From NCBI RefSeq assembly GCF_051201015.1, contig NZ_JBPEHI010000001.1: a stretch of DNA of 64,000 nt; one strand, written 5' to 3'. Below the pieces are notes generated by a model that worked only from the letters and a program-made list of their open reading frames with translations, searched no databases and was not told the origin of the DNA. Source of the DNA: Petrimonas sulfuriphila (GTDB taxonomy: Bacteria > Bacteroidota > Bacteroidia > Bacteroidales > Dysgonomonadaceae). Position 1 is the stretch's first letter; every line of letters begins with the position of its first letter. The position numbers and the translations under genes are program-made. This document shows positions 17,124-27,417 of the stretch, in pieces.

Positions 17124-19481
17124 ATGATCTACGAAAAACTGAAACCAAACGATGATTTTATTAGGGTTCAGGACCTGTTCCATATATTTCTGTCCAAATG
17201 GTACTGGTTTGTACTGAGTTTATTTATCACTACGGCACTGGTGATCCTTTATCTGTTAATCACTCCGCCCATATACACCCGCACCGCTTCCATACTGATT
17301 AAAGACAACTCCAAGAGCGGGACATCCGCTGGAAGCATGGCGGAATTTGATGATATGGGTATTTTCAGGTCCAACACCAACGTCAATAATGAGTTGATCA
17401 CATTGAAATCGCCTTCATTGATGGAAGAGGTGGTAACCCGGCTCGATCTGGATAAAAGGTATATTTCCCGACGTGGTTTGAGAAAAATCGATCTGTATAA
17501 AAGTTCGCCGGTGTTGGTGACGCTTAAAAATCCCGACGGGCAAGCCCTGCAGTTTGATATAGAATTGCAGCCTCACGGGCAAGTTAGATTAATTGATTTT
17601 ATTCATTCCGGGGAAGCTCTTTCCGGTGAAATAGAAGGTGCCTTGTCCGATACTATTGCTACCCCTGTCGGAGTGGTGATGATCACCCCTACATCCTATT
17701 ACAGTGAGGAAGGGGGTAATCCACATGTCCGATTTGTTAAAAGCAATCGTCAAAGTGTGGTCAACGGCTATTCATCGGCATTGCAAGCTGTACTGGGAAG
17801 TAAAGACGCTACTGTGGTCAACCTGAGCATCAAGGATCAATCCCCCCAGCGGGCTGTCGATGTTCTCAATACACTGATCGCCGTGTATAATGAAAATTGG
17901 ATGAAAGACAAAAACCAGATCGCCATCAGCACTTCCCGGTTTATCAGTGAAAGGCTCGATGTGATCGAAAGCGAACTGGGCAATGTGGATGAGGATATTT
18001 CGAGTTATAAAAGCGAACATATACTACCGGATATAGATGCGGTTTCTGGTATGTACCTGTCCGAATATGCTGGGAGTAGGAAGGAACTATTGGAACTGAA
18101 CAACCGCCTCTCCATCATGGAATATATCCGCAGGAACCTGAGCGATGAGCCTGGAAACCGGTTACTACCTGTTAATTCGGGCGTTGATAATGCCAACTTG
18201 GAGGAACAGATCGGTAAATATAACGCCTTGTTATTGCGTCGGAACAATCTCCTATCCAACAGCAGTGAGAGGAATCCGTTGGTCATTGATATGAGCCAGT
18301 CGTTGACCGAGATGAGCCAAGTGATTATTCGTTCTGTCGATAACCTGATCGTATCGTTAAATACGCAGATAAACAATGTGAAGAGGCAGGAAGCGCGCGT
18401 TATAGGGCAGATTGCCTCCAATCCTAATCAGGCGAGATACCTGCTTTCGGTAGAACGCCAACAGAAAGTAAAGGAAGCGTTATATCTATACCTGCTGCAG
18501 AAAAGGGAAGAAAACGAACTTTCACAGGCTTTTACGGCCTATAATACCCGTATCATTACCCCACCGAACGGATCGATCAGCCCTACGGAACCCCGGAGGG
18601 CTTTTCTCCTGTTGATCGCATTGCTCACCGGAACATTGCTTCCTCTCTTCTTTTTTGTGGTGAAAGAGAGGACGGATACCACGCTGCGGGGACGTAAAGA
18701 CCTGGAAGGAATGACCATCCCGTTTATCGGGGAAATACCGTTGTATCGCAAGCGGAAAAGTAGGTTTTCGTGGGAAAAATGGGATATACCGGCCATCGTA
18801 GTCAAGGAAAAGAACCGCAATGTCATCAATGAAGCTTTTCGGTTATTACGCACCAACCTCGAATTTATGGTAAAAAAGGAAAGCCAGTCCAAAGTGATTA
18901 TGCTTACTTCCATAAATCCTAACGCAGGAAAAACGTTTATCACCATGAACCTTGCCGCCGGTTTCGCCATAAAGGAGAAAAAGGTACTGGTAATAGATTT
19001 GGATATGCGCAAGGCATTGTTAAGTTCCTATGTTCAATCCTCCGGACCCGGTATCGCTGATTATCTCGGGCACCAGACCGAAGAGTGGAGGTCTGCTATT
19101 GTAAAGGGGAATAACAGAGGCGAACCGGATCTGCTTCCGGTGGGGACTATCCCTCCCAATCCCACTGAGTTGTTGTTTGATAAGCGGTTGGAACAGATGC
19201 TGGAGGAATTGCGTACAGAATACGATTACATTTTTGTCGATTGTCCGCCAGTAGAAATTGTAGCTGATACCTCTATCATCAATAAATTAGTGGATATGAC
19301 ACTCTTTATCGTTCGGGTAGGATTGTTAGACCGTAGCCTTCTGCCCGAGATAGAGAACTTTTATACCTCCGGGAAATTACGAAACATGTCGTTAATACTT
19401 AACGGGACCATGCTGGCGAATGCCCGTTATGGATATCGTTACGGATATGCCTATGGGAACGATTATATCGATGAAGATTAG
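17124..19481 (+). CDS. Wzc-like chain-length regulator and BY-kinase
   Basis: A 785-residue inner-membrane protein: an N-terminal Wzz domain with a helix at about 28-50, a long periplasmic coiled-coil region (about 260-450), a second helix (about 490-510) and a cytoplasmic tyrosine-kinase domain. Walker A is NPNAGKT (near residue 600; GKT present, but Asn-Ala replaces the usual Gly-Glu), Walker A' is LVIDLDMRK and Walker B is YIFVDCPP (near 700). The C terminus is a Tyr cluster (ARYGYRYGYAYGNDYIDED), the usual autophosphorylation tail. It controls polymer length and export, opposed by the phosphatase gene that follows. Confidence 0.95.
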   Translation: MIYEKLKPNDDFIRVQDLFHIFLSKWYWFVLSLFITTALVILYLLITPPIYTRTASILIKDNSKSGTSAGSMAEFDDMGIFRSNTNVNNELITLKSPSLMEEVVTRLDLDKRYISRRGLRKIDLYKSSPVLVTLKNPDGQALQFDIELQPHGQVRLIDFIHSGEALSGEIEGALSDTIATPVGVVMITPTSYYSEEGGNPHVRFVKSNRQSVVNGYSSALQAVLGSKDATVVNLSIKDQSPQRAVDVLNTLIAVYNENWMKDKNQIAISTSRFISERLDVIESELGNVDEDISSYKSEHILPDIDAVSGMYLSEYAGSRKELLELNNRLSIMEYIRRNLSDEPGNRLLPVNSGVDNANLEEQIGKYNALLLRRNNLLSNSSERNPLVIDMSQSLTEMSQVIIRSVDNLIVSLNTQINNVKRQEARVIGQIASNPNQARYLLSVERQQKVKEALYLYLLQKREENELSQAFTAYNTRIITPPNGSISPTEPRRAFLLLIALLTGTLLPLFFFVVKERTDTTLRGRKDLEGMTIPFIGEIPLYRKRKSRFSWEKWDIPAIVVKEKNRNVINEAFRLLRTNLEFMVKKESQSKVIMLTSINPNAGKTFITMNLAAGFAIKEKKVLVIDLDMRKALLSSYVQSSGPGIADYLGHQTEEWRSAIVKGNNRGEPDLLPVGTIPPNPTELLFDKRLEQMLEELRTEYDYIFVDCPPVEIVADTSIINKLVDMTLFIVRVGLLDRSLLPEIENFYTSGKLRNMSLILNGTMLANARYGYRYGYAYGNDYIDED

Positions 19482-19489
19482 TGAAATTT

Positions 19490-20236
19490 ATGTGGCCCTT
19501 TTCAAAACGTTCTTTATTTGTTGATAGCCGTATTCTGTACGGACTTACCGACTACCATACTCATTTGCTTCCTGGCGTGGATGATGGTATTTCCAGTATG
19601 GAAGAGGCATTGGAAGCACTGTCTGGCTTAGAGCGGCATGGCGTGAAACGTGTGTGGCTTACGCCCCATATCATGGAAGATATGCCCAATGCTACCCTAG
19701 ACCTACAGGCCCGATTCCGGGAGTTGAAAGCTGCCTACAGGGGTACAATGGAACTTCACCTGGCTGCGGAGTATATGCTGGATAACCTTTTCTGGGAGAG
19801 ATTGACCCGGAACGACCTGCTTCCGCTGGAGGGAAACCTGCTGTTGGTAGAAACCTCCTGTTTTAATCCTACGATGGATATAGAGGGTGTTTTTGAATCC
19901 ATTCTGTCGTGTGGATATTATCCTGTGCTAGCGCATCCCGAACGATACAGCTACATGACAATGAACGATCTTTACCGGTTAAAAACTGCCGGGGTACAAT
20001 TTCAGTTAAATCTTCCTTCCATAACAGGCCTTTACGGAAAGACCATCCGGATCACGGCCGGGAAACTCCTTCAAAAGAACCTATATGACTTTATCGGCAC
20101 TGATATGCACTCGTTGAGCCATTTCCGGCATGTGAACAATACAAATATCAGTATAAAACATATCCGGCGCCTGAGGGTATTGACCGTACTCCAACAATAC
20201 AATCAATTCGGCATTCAAAAACCTGCTGATATATAA
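19490..20236 (+). CDS. CpsB/YwqE-type PHP tyrosine-protein phosphatase
   Basis: A 248-residue PHP-fold phosphatase expected to dephosphorylate the tyrosine tail of the Wzc-like kinase encoded just upstream. Metal-binding motifs are DYHTHLLPGVDDG near the N terminus, AHPERY in the middle and GTDMHS near the C terminus. I choose ATG 19490, 8 bp after the kinase stop. A GTG at 19481 overlaps that stop by one base and would add three residues. Confidence 0.92.
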   Translation: MWPFSKRSLFVDSRILYGLTDYHTHLLPGVDDGISSMEEALEALSGLERHGVKRVWLTPHIMEDMPNATLDLQARFRELKAAYRGTMELHLAAEYMLDNLFWERLTRNDLLPLEGNLLLVETSCFNPTMDIEGVFESILSCGYYPVLAHPERYSYMTMNDLYRLKTAGVQFQLNLPSITGLYGKTIRITAGKLLQKNLYDFIGTDMHSLSHFRHVNNTNISIKHIRRLRVLTVLQQYNQFGIQKPADI

Positions 20237-20272
20237 AACATGAGTAACTTATAAAGATTGCATCAAATAAAT

Positions 20273-21247
20273 ATGGTAAACGATAAAACCATTTTAGTAA
20301 CTGGGGGAGCCGGCTTTATCGGTTCCAATCTGGTAGAGGAACTGCTGGCATCAGGAAACAGAGTGATATGTTTTGATAATTTTTCTACGGGAAAACGGGA
20401 GAATATCCAATCTTGTCTGTCACATCCTTATTTTACATTGATAGAAGGCGATATACGCGATTTCGAAACCTGTCGCAAAGCAACAGAAAGAACGGAATAT
20501 GTGTTCCACCAGGCGGCTTTGGGCTCTGTACCCCGCTCTGTCAAAGATCCGGTCACAACCAACGAAGTCAATGTGTCGGGTTTTCTGAACATGTTGGTAG
20601 CCGCCCGTGATGCCAAGGTGAAACGCTTTATTTATGCAGCAAGTTCATCCACTTACGGGGATTCGGAATCATTGCCCAAAGTGGAGGAAGTAATCGGCAG
20701 GCCGTTGTCTCCTTATGCTGTAACAAAATATGCGAATGAACTCTATGCCGGTGTGTTTGCGCGCACCTATGGGTTAGAATGCATCGGCCTGCGCTACTTC
20801 AATGTGTTCGGTCGCCGACAGGATTTCAACAGCGCATATGCGGCTGTGATTCCCCTGTTCGTGAAAAAACTGATAAATCATGAATCTCCTGTTATCAATG
20901 GAGACGGTGAATATAGCCGTGATTTCACCTATATCGATAATGTGATATGGATGAATCTCCTTGCCTTGGAGACGGAAAATCCCGATACCCTGAATCAGGT
21001 ATATAATACAGCCTGTGGTGAGCAAACCACACTTAATCAATTAGTGGCTTATCTGAAAGAATATCTTGGTGAGTCCGATCCTATAATCCGGCATATTGAA
21101 CCTATTTACGGTCCCAGCCGGCCTGGAGATATCCCTCACTCTTTGGCGAATATCGATAAAGCAAAACGGCTTTTAGGTTATAATCCGCTATACAACGTGC
21201 GCGACGGACTAAAAAAAGCCGTAAAATGGTATCGGGAAAACTTATAA
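20273..21247 (+). CDS. NAD-dependent epimerase (UDP-HexNAc 4-epimerase, WbpP/TviC-like)
   Basis: A 324-residue extended short-chain dehydrogenase with the Rossmann motif TGGAGFIGSN near the N terminus, the catalytic Ser segment AASSSTYGD and the YAVTK (YxxxK) pair. The sequence around SSSTYGDSESLPKVEE and RPLSPYAVTKYANE resembles UDP-GlcNAc 4-epimerases of the WbpP/TviC group. With the next gene, a 6-dehydrogenase, it would supply UDP-GalNAc or UDP-GalNAcA. ATG 20273 is the likely start. The TTG at 20258 adds nothing to the fold. It overlaps the dehydrogenase frame only if that gene starts early. Confidence 0.88.
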   Translation: MVNDKTILVTGGAGFIGSNLVEELLASGNRVICFDNFSTGKRENIQSCLSHPYFTLIEGDIRDFETCRKATERTEYVFHQAALGSVPRSVKDPVTTNEVNVSGFLNMLVAARDAKVKRFIYAASSSTYGDSESLPKVEEVIGRPLSPYAVTKYANELYAGVFARTYGLECIGLRYFNVFGRRQDFNSAYAAVIPLFVKKLINHESPVINGDGEYSRDFTYIDNVIWMNLLALETENPDTLNQVYNTACGEQTTLNQLVAYLKEYLGESDPIIRHIEPIYGPSRPGDIPHSLANIDKAKRLLGYNPLYNVRDGLKKAVKWYRENL

Positions 21248-21261
21248 AATTTCACATATTA

Positions 21262-22587
21262 ATGGATCAGGAAACAAAAATTGCAGTGATTGGTCTTGGG
21301 TACGTAGGATTGCCTTTGGCCAGATTGTTTGCCACTAAGTATCCCGTTGTGGGATTTGATATTCACAAAAAACGCGTGGATGGACTGAGAGAAGGGCGCG
21401 ACCATACATTGGAAGTGGAAGATGACGTGCTTCAATCTGTTTTGGTAAAAGAAAACCCCTTTGCCAACCACCGGACGCCATCTGCTGGTCTCTATTGCTC
21501 TGCTGACCCCAACGATATCAGAGACGCCAATATATACATAGTTACGGTGCCTACGCCGGTAGACAAGAATAATCGTCCCGATCTTACCCCGTTGTTGAAA
21601 GCGAGTGAAACGGTGGGGAAGGTCATTGGGAAAGGCGATATCGTTATTTATGAATCCACCGTTTATCCCGGTGCTACGGAAGAAGACTGTGTCCCTGTAG
21701 TGGAACGGATATCCGGATTACAATTCAACAAAGATTTCTTTGCCGGTTACTCTCCGGAACGTATCAATCCCGGTGACAAGGAACACACGGTCGAAAAAAT
21801 TAAAAAAGTAACTTCTGGTTCCACACCTGAAACTGGGAAGAAAGTTGATGATTTGTACAGATCTGTCATTGCTGCCGGAACCCATTTGGCTCCCTCGATC
21901 AAGGTAGCCGAAGCCGCCAAGGTAATCGAGAACTCGCAGCGCGATATCAATATTGCCTTTGTCAATGAATTGGCAAAGATTTTCAACCGAATGGGTATTG
22001 ATACGCACGACGTGTTGGAAGCCGCCGGCACCAAGTGGAACTTCCTTCCGTTTAAACCTGGATTGGTGGGTGGACATTGTATTGGTGTGGATCCCTATTA
22101 CCTGGCGCAAAAGGCACAGGAGTACGGCTATCATCCTGAAATCATCCTTGCCGGTCGCCGGATGAATGATACGATGGGAGAGTATGTGGCTTCGCAAGTG
22201 GTAAGGTGCATGATAAATAAAGGGATTTGTATCAAAGGGGCCGATATCCTGATATTGGGGATTACTTTTAAGGAAAACTGTCCGGATGTACGGAATACCA
22301 AGGTAGTAAATATTATACATGCCTTGCAGGGATACGGAGCGAACGTTATTGTTCTTGATCCCTGGGCAGATCCGGGAGAAGTGGAGCGAGAATATGGCAT
22401 CATTAGTCATCCATCCCTATGCTCCTATTCCCATTTTTCCATCCCTTGTTTCCAATACGACGCTATTGTCCTGACTGTGGCTCACAAAGAGTTTTTGGGT
22501 ATAGAGTGGGTGCAATTCCTGAAACCGGATGGTGTGACATATGATGTGAAAGGAATAATGGAAGGAGTTGTGAACGGTAGGTTATGA
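21262..22587 (+). CDS. UDP-N-acetylhexosamine 6-dehydrogenase (TviB/WbpO-like)
   Basis: A 441-residue nucleotide-sugar dehydrogenase that oxidises C6 of a UDP-HexNAc to the uronate using two NAD. Motifs: NAD-binding GLGYVGLPLA, YSPERINPGD in the middle and the catalytic Cys in GGHCIGVDPYYLA, with the C-terminal GITFKENCPDVRNTK domain. Similarity is to the TviB/WbpO/VipA group rather than UDP-glucose dehydrogenase. ATG 21262 is 14 bp after the epimerase stop. An earlier start at 21226 would overlap that gene. The 3' end overlaps the next gene by 4 bp. Confidence 0.9.
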   Translation: MDQETKIAVIGLGYVGLPLARLFATKYPVVGFDIHKKRVDGLREGRDHTLEVEDDVLQSVLVKENPFANHRTPSAGLYCSADPNDIRDANIYIVTVPTPVDKNNRPDLTPLLKASETVGKVIGKGDIVIYESTVYPGATEEDCVPVVERISGLQFNKDFFAGYSPERINPGDKEHTVEKIKKVTSGSTPETGKKVDDLYRSVIAAGTHLAPSIKVAEAAKVIENSQRDINIAFVNELAKIFNRMGIDTHDVLEAAGTKWNFLPFKPGLVGGHCIGVDPYYLAQKAQEYGYHPEIILAGRRMNDTMGEYVASQVVRCMINKGICIKGADILILGITFKENCPDVRNTKVVNIIHALQGYGANVIVLDPWADPGEVEREYGIISHPSLCSYSHFSIPCFQYDAIVLTVAHKEFLGIEWVQFLKPDGVTYDVKGIMEGVVNGRL

Positions 22588-23714
22588 TGCAAATTTCAGA
22601 GAAACAAAGAATTATTAGGTTAACCATTATAGCGGGGGCAAGGCCTAACTTTATGAAAATCGCTCCTATCATTCATGCCATTGAAAAGTTTAATGGAAAC
22701 GAGAAACGAATAGAATACCGTCTTATCCATACGGGGCAGCACTACGACAAGAACATGAGCGAGACTTTCTTTGAGGAACTGAATATTCCTATGCCCGATA
22801 TAAACCTCGGAGTGGGAGGAGGAACCCAAGCGGAACAAACGGCCGGCATCATGATCGCATTCGAGAAAGAGTTGACTGAACATTCCGCCGATCTGGTAAT
22901 CGTGGTGGGTGATGTGACCTCCACCATGGCTTGTTCCATTGTAGCAAAGAAATTAAATACAAAGGTCGCCCATATCGAAGCGGGCATTCGTTCGTGGGAT
23001 TTGACCATGCCGGAAGAGATCAACCGGATGATTACCGACTGCTTAACCGATTATTATTTTACCACGACCGAGCTTGCTGGTCAGAATCTGAGAAATGCAG
23101 GAGCGGAAGACAAACAGATATTTTTTGTAGGCAATGTGATGATAGATACCTTGCTTGCCAATATAAACCGATTAGTGAAACCGGCTATATTCGATACTCT
23201 TTCGCTGAAAGAAAAGGAATATATTATGCTCACCCTGCACCGACCTGCGAATGTAGATGAAGCGGATCAACTAAAGGCTTTGTTGAATGAGATCGTTACG
23301 CATGTGCATGCCCTGCCCGTTATTTTTCCTATTCATCCGAGGACGGCAAAGATATTTTCCGAATTGAATATCAAAGCCGATAACCTTCATATTGTTGATC
23401 CGATGGAATATCTGGAATTTAACTATTTGGTTAAATATTCGAAAGCGGTAATTACAGATTCAGGTGGAATAACAGAAGAGACTACTGTGATGAATATTCC
23501 TTGTATTACTCTACGGGATAATACGGAGCGGCCAGAGACTTGTACTATCGGTACCAATGAATTGATCGGCACTAATCCAAAGGCCATAAAACCTACGTTA
23601 GATAAACTTTTTTCCGGCAATTGGAAAAAAGGAGGTATTCCCGAACTGTGGGACGGCAAAACAGCGGAACGAATTATACAAGTGATATCAGAGTTGAGAA
23701 TAGAAGTAGTGTAA
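22584..23714 (+). CDS. wecB: UDP-N-acetylglucosamine 2-epimerase (non-hydrolysing)
   Basis: Interconverts UDP-GlcNAc and UDP-ManNAc. The 376 residues show the family motifs GARPNFMKIAPI, HTGQHYDKNMSETFFEELNIP, HIEAGIRSWDLTMPEEINR and TDSGGITEETT. UDP-ManNAc would be the donor for the WecG-type transferase at the end of the locus (36666-37370). Start and previous stop overlap as ATGA, so translation is coupled to the dehydrogenase. Confidence 0.93.
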   Translation: MMQISEKQRIIRLTIIAGARPNFMKIAPIIHAIEKFNGNEKRIEYRLIHTGQHYDKNMSETFFEELNIPMPDINLGVGGGTQAEQTAGIMIAFEKELTEHSADLVIVVGDVTSTMACSIVAKKLNTKVAHIEAGIRSWDLTMPEEINRMITDCLTDYYFTTTELAGQNLRNAGAEDKQIFFVGNVMIDTLLANINRLVKPAIFDTLSLKEKEYIMLTLHRPANVDEADQLKALLNEIVTHVHALPVIFPIHPRTAKIFSELNIKADNLHIVDPMEYLEFNYLVKYSKAVITDSGGITEETTVMNIPCITLRDNTERPETCTIGTNELIGTNPKAIKPTLDKLFSGNWKKGGIPELWDGKTAERIIQVISELRIEVV

Positions 23715-23743
23715 CTTATACACAAGATTTATTTAGTTATAAA

Positions 23744-25201
23744 TTGAGTAAGAATTTAAGGAGTAGAACTGTTTCAGGTCTTTTCTGGAGTTTTATAGAC
23801 AGTTTCGCAGTTCAGGGAATAGGATTTGTTGTAGGCATCATTCTGGCAAGAATACTGGATCCGAGCGATTTTGGATTAATAGGAATGATGACTATATTCA
23901 TTTCTATCTCACAATGGTTTGTAAGTAGCGGATTTGGACAAGCTTTAATTCGAAAACAGGATTGTACGCAGGACGACTATTCGACGGTATTCCTTTTTAA
24001 TATAATATTCGGTGGAATCTTGTATATTGTATTGTTTGCTTCTGCTTCTTTTATTGCTCATTTTTTTAATGAACCTCAATTAACTCCTTTAATTAAAGTA
24101 CTAGGATTTAGCATTCTTATTACAGCATTAACTATTGTCCAAAGAACACAACTCACGAAAAAAATAGCATTTAAATTACAAACGAGAATTTCCGTTGTTG
24201 CTTCTGTTACTGCTGGTGTTGTGGCTATAATAATGGCATATTATAACTGGGGTGTATGGAGTTTAATCGTTAAGACTTTAATTGAAAATGGGATAAATTC
24301 TGTCTTATTATGGTTGTATAGCAAATGGAGGCCATCATTAATTTTCTCAAAAAGAGCTTTTAATGAATTATTTGGTTTTGGATATAAACTGATGTTAAGA
24401 GGCTTGATATATACGATATTTAATAATATCTATTATGCAATTATTGGTAAATACTTTTCGGCTGCTCAATTGGGATATTATACGCGTGCCGAACAATTTT
24501 CCAATCTTCCTTCGACTAAAATTAATAAAATTGTCAATAGGGTAAGTTATCCTGCATTAAGTGAACTTCAAGAAGATACTGTTAAATTAAAACATGTTTA
24601 TAGGAAAATACTGATATCTTTAGTCTATATTACATCCATATGTATGATTATACTGGCAGCACTGGCTGAACCAGTTGTAATTATATTAGTTGGAGAGAAA
24701 TGGAGACCTTCAATCGAGTATCTTCAGTTATTGAGTATTATAGGATTATTATATCCTCTATGCGATTATAATCTAACAATCCTTAAGATAGTAAATCAAC
24801 CTTCCATAATTCTCAAACTGGAAATTTTTAAAAGACTTTTTTCAATTCCTATTATTGTGATAGGAGTTATATTAGGAATTAAAGAATTACTAGTCGGAAT
24901 AATAATTTTAACCTGGGTTGAGTTTTTTGTGAACAGTTATTTTTCAGGAAAATATATTGCATATAGTATCCCGGAGTTATTGCAAGATATTTTACCCAAT
25001 ATTTCTTTAGCTGTGGTCGTGGGAACGGGTATTTGGATTTATGTGCAGCTTTCTGTAGTGGGAAATATTTATTATTTATTGCTGGGTTTATTTATTGCTA
25101 TGATCTTAATAATTGTATTATCTGAGATTTTTAGAGTGAAAGGATATCTATATATTAAAGAAGTTTTGATAAAGGAACTTATTAATAAAAAGAAGAGATA
25201 A
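23744..25201 (+). CDS. Wzx-type lipopolysaccharide/capsule flippase (PST family)
   Basis: Membrane protein of the polysaccharide transporter (MOP) superfamily that moves lipid-linked repeat units across the inner membrane. The N-terminal sequence LRSRTVSGLFWSFIDSFAVQGIGF and ARILDPSDFGLIGM is typical, with about 12-14 hydrophobic helices after it. I propose TTG 23744 (485 residues), because upstream codons lie within wecB and the homologous N terminus begins with a short SKNL-like segment. The frame itself is open back to 23621. From here the DNA becomes markedly more AT-rich than the preceding genes. Confidence 0.88.
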   Translation: MSKNLRSRTVSGLFWSFIDSFAVQGIGFVVGIILARILDPSDFGLIGMMTIFISISQWFVSSGFGQALIRKQDCTQDDYSTVFLFNIIFGGILYIVLFASASFIAHFFNEPQLTPLIKVLGFSILITALTIVQRTQLTKKIAFKLQTRISVVASVTAGVVAIIMAYYNWGVWSLIVKTLIENGINSVLLWLYSKWRPSLIFSKRAFNELFGFGYKLMLRGLIYTIFNNIYYAIIGKYFSAAQLGYYTRAEQFSNLPSTKINKIVNRVSYPALSELQEDTVKLKHVYRKILISLVYITSICMIILAALAEPVVIILVGEKWRPSIEYLQLLSIIGLLYPLCDYNLTILKIVNQPSIILKLEIFKRLFSIPIIVIGVILGIKELLVGIIILTWVEFFVNSYFSGKYIAYSIPELLQDILPNISLAVVVGTGIWIYVQLSVVGNIYYLLLGLFIAMILIIVLSEIFRVKGYLYIKEVLIKELINKKKR

Positions 25202-25212
25202 TTGTACTAAAG

Positions 25213-26145
25213 ATGAAAATTACAGCTGTAATACCGGCCTATAATGTAGAAAAATATATTCAACGGAGTATCAACAGTGTGTTGAACCAAACATACAAGG
25301 CATTTGAAGTACTCGTTGTAGATGATGGATCTACAGATAATACGGCGAAACTTATTCAAGCATACGGTAGCAAAGTAACCTATTTATATAAAGAGAATGG
25401 AGGGGCCAGTAGCGCCAGAAATTTAGGAATAATTAAAGCGCAGGGAGATTGGATTGCTTTTTTAGATTCAGATGATGAATGGATTGAAACCCATCTGGAA
25501 AACTTTGTGCAGACAGTTGCAAGGAAAAAGGATTTAATGTGGTATGGAGCGCCTGTGAAGCATGTTGATCAAGAAACAGGGAGAATGCTCTTTGATTATA
25601 ATGGGAAGTTTAGGAAAGAATTTATAAATAGACCCTATTTTAATGATTATCTTTCAGCACTTCCACCATTGGGCTTTTTTTCTACACCCACAATGATTAT
25701 CAAAAAAGAAATATTTCATAAAGTACAATTTTTTGATATCAATAAAAAGAATGGGCAAGATCGTAATATGTGGCTTAGAATTGGGTTACACTATCCAACA
25801 ATTGGCTATACAGGACAAACAGGTGCAATTGTTTATAAAAGGCGTAATTCTATATCAAGAAATAAAAAATTTAGTACGGATGATTTTATTGAAAGATATT
25901 TAGATTACGAAGATATGATAAGGTCATTAGGTGAAGATTATTTAAAAAGAGCTACACCTCGTTTGCAAGATTGGATTATAAGAAAACTAAAAGAATGTAT
26001 TTTAATGAACGATTATCAATCAATAGTGAAACTGAAAGATACATTAGGGCATTATTTTCCGTTTAGATATAAAATAATAGTAAATACATTATTAAGATTC
26101 ACGTTTCTTTTTAAAGTAGTTCCAATAAAGAATAAATCTAAATAG
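25213..26145 (+). CDS. Glycosyltransferase family 2
   Basis: A 310-residue GT-A fold transferase that adds a sugar to the lipid-linked repeat. The N terminus AVIPAYNVEKYIQRSINSVL is followed by DDGSTDNT and the metal-binding DSDDEW, all characteristic of GT2. The donor and linkage cannot be read from sequence. It lies 11 bp after the flippase gene. Confidence 0.92.
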   Translation: MKITAVIPAYNVEKYIQRSINSVLNQTYKAFEVLVVDDGSTDNTAKLIQAYGSKVTYLYKENGGASSARNLGIIKAQGDWIAFLDSDDEWIETHLENFVQTVARKKDLMWYGAPVKHVDQETGRMLFDYNGKFRKEFINRPYFNDYLSALPPLGFFSTPTMIIKKEIFHKVQFFDINKKNGQDRNMWLRIGLHYPTIGYTGQTGAIVYKRRNSISRNKKFSTDDFIERYLDYEDMIRSLGEDYLKRATPRLQDWIIRKLKECILMNDYQSIVKLKDTLGHYFPFRYKIIVNTLLRFTFLFKVVPIKNKSK

Positions 26146-26226
26146 TTATACTATTTATTTGATAATAAAATTGTTATGCAAAAACAACTGGCATATTAAA
26201 CCTCTTAGTATTCTTACTAATTCACC

Positions 26227-27417
26227 ATGACCAAGTACGCTAAATACAGCATTATTGTAATACTAATAATCCTTCCCATTACCGATCTAATTCTTAAAAC
26301 CAGTGAAGTAATAGGAGAGGAGACAAATAGGTATTCTTTCTATATTAGGATTGTCGCTTTGATTATAATGCTCGTTTACTTATTGTGGAATATCAATGAT
26401 TTTATAAATATTTTCAGAAATCCCGTGGTAGGAGCGATGGGGCTTCTTTTGGCATATATTTTAGTCCACTTCTCATTTACTTATGAACAGGGAGAAGGTA
26501 TAGCTTCCATTGCGAAAATAAGTTACCTTTTTGTCGGATTTTTTTTCTTTTATCTTCTTGCCTTGAATGATGATATCAACGAAACAGACATTCGTTGGCT
26601 ATATGCTTTGATGGCTCTGATTGTTTTTGTAACAATTTTGCAGTTTATTCCTTTACGAGAAACATTACGATCCACGGGTTTGGCAGGTATGGCAGACAAT
26701 AAAGGATATACGTTGGTTAGTGCTTTTCCAGTATTATTGCTTTTTTATAAAAAAAAGGTTTTTCCTTATTTAATAGTATTGGTCACTATTGGGGTTTTGA
26801 TAGCCGGGAAGCGGGGGGCAATACTTTGTTTGTTAGTGTCGGCACTGATAATCTATATTTTCATAAAAAAAGAAAAGAGACGGTTAACATACAGTACATT
26901 CCTGTACGCCTTGTTAGCGTTAATAGGTTTTGTACTTTTACTCTCTTATTTCAATGAATATATATCGGCAGCATTCGTGAGAATATTCGCAATAACGGAA
27001 GATGGAGGGTCAGGTAGAGATAATTTATATCGACTATATTGGGATGGTTTTTGGAATTCAGATAATATTAATCTGTTTTTTGGACACGGATTATACAGTG
27101 GTGTAAGAAATTTAAACACTTCGGCTATAGCACATAATGATTGGTTGGAGATATTGTATGATTATGGGCTTCTTTGTGCATTCCTTTATATAGGCATGTT
27201 TATACAGCTATTACAGTACTTGGTTTCCAGCTTAAGTCAATGGAATAAAACCTATTATTATATCCTGCTCGGAGTTTCATTGATGCTGGCAATGAGATCT
27301 ATTATTAGCGGTACATTTTTAATGACTATTGAAACCATTTGGCTTTATATTCCGCTTGCATTTGTTCTTGGGAAAGTAGATAATATGATGTATAAAAAGG
27401 AAAGTCTCTCCATATGA
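26227..27417 (+). CDS. O-antigen ligase/polymerase-like membrane protein (Wzy)
   Basis: A 396-residue protein with about 10-12 transmembrane helices and the central Wzy_C/WaaL-like segment: IAGKRGAILC, then a periplasmic loop containing GHGLYSGVRNL and IAHNDWLEILYDYGL. In this context, with Wzx, Wza and Wzc, it is most likely the repeat-unit polymerase. A ligase cannot be excluded. It overlaps the next gene by 4 bp. The 81 bp upstream contains no clear promoter. Confidence 0.85.
   Translation: MTKYAKYSIIVILIILPITDLILKTSEVIGEETNRYSFYIRIVALIIMLVYLLWNINDFINIFRNPVVGAMGLLLAYILVHFSFTYEQGEGIASIAKISYLFVGFFFFYLLALNDDINETDIRWLYALMALIVFVTILQFIPLRETLRSTGLAGMADNKGYTLVSAFPVLLLFYKKKVFPYLIVLVTIGVLIAGKRGAILCLLVSALIIYIFIKKEKRRLTYSTFLYALLALIGFVLLLSYFNEYISAAFVRIFAITEDGGSGRDNLYRLYWDGFWNSDNINLFFGHGLYSGVRNLNTSAIAHNDWLEILYDYGLLCAFLYIGMFIQLLQYLVSSLSQWNKTYYYILLGVSLMLAMRSIISGTFLMTIETIWLYIPLAFVLGKVDNMMYKKESLSI

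Noticed and set aside
21718..22410. Long open frame on the minus strand (230 codons)
   Set aside because: Lies entirely within the dehydrogenase gene, whose motifs are unmistakable. No domain in the opposite frame.
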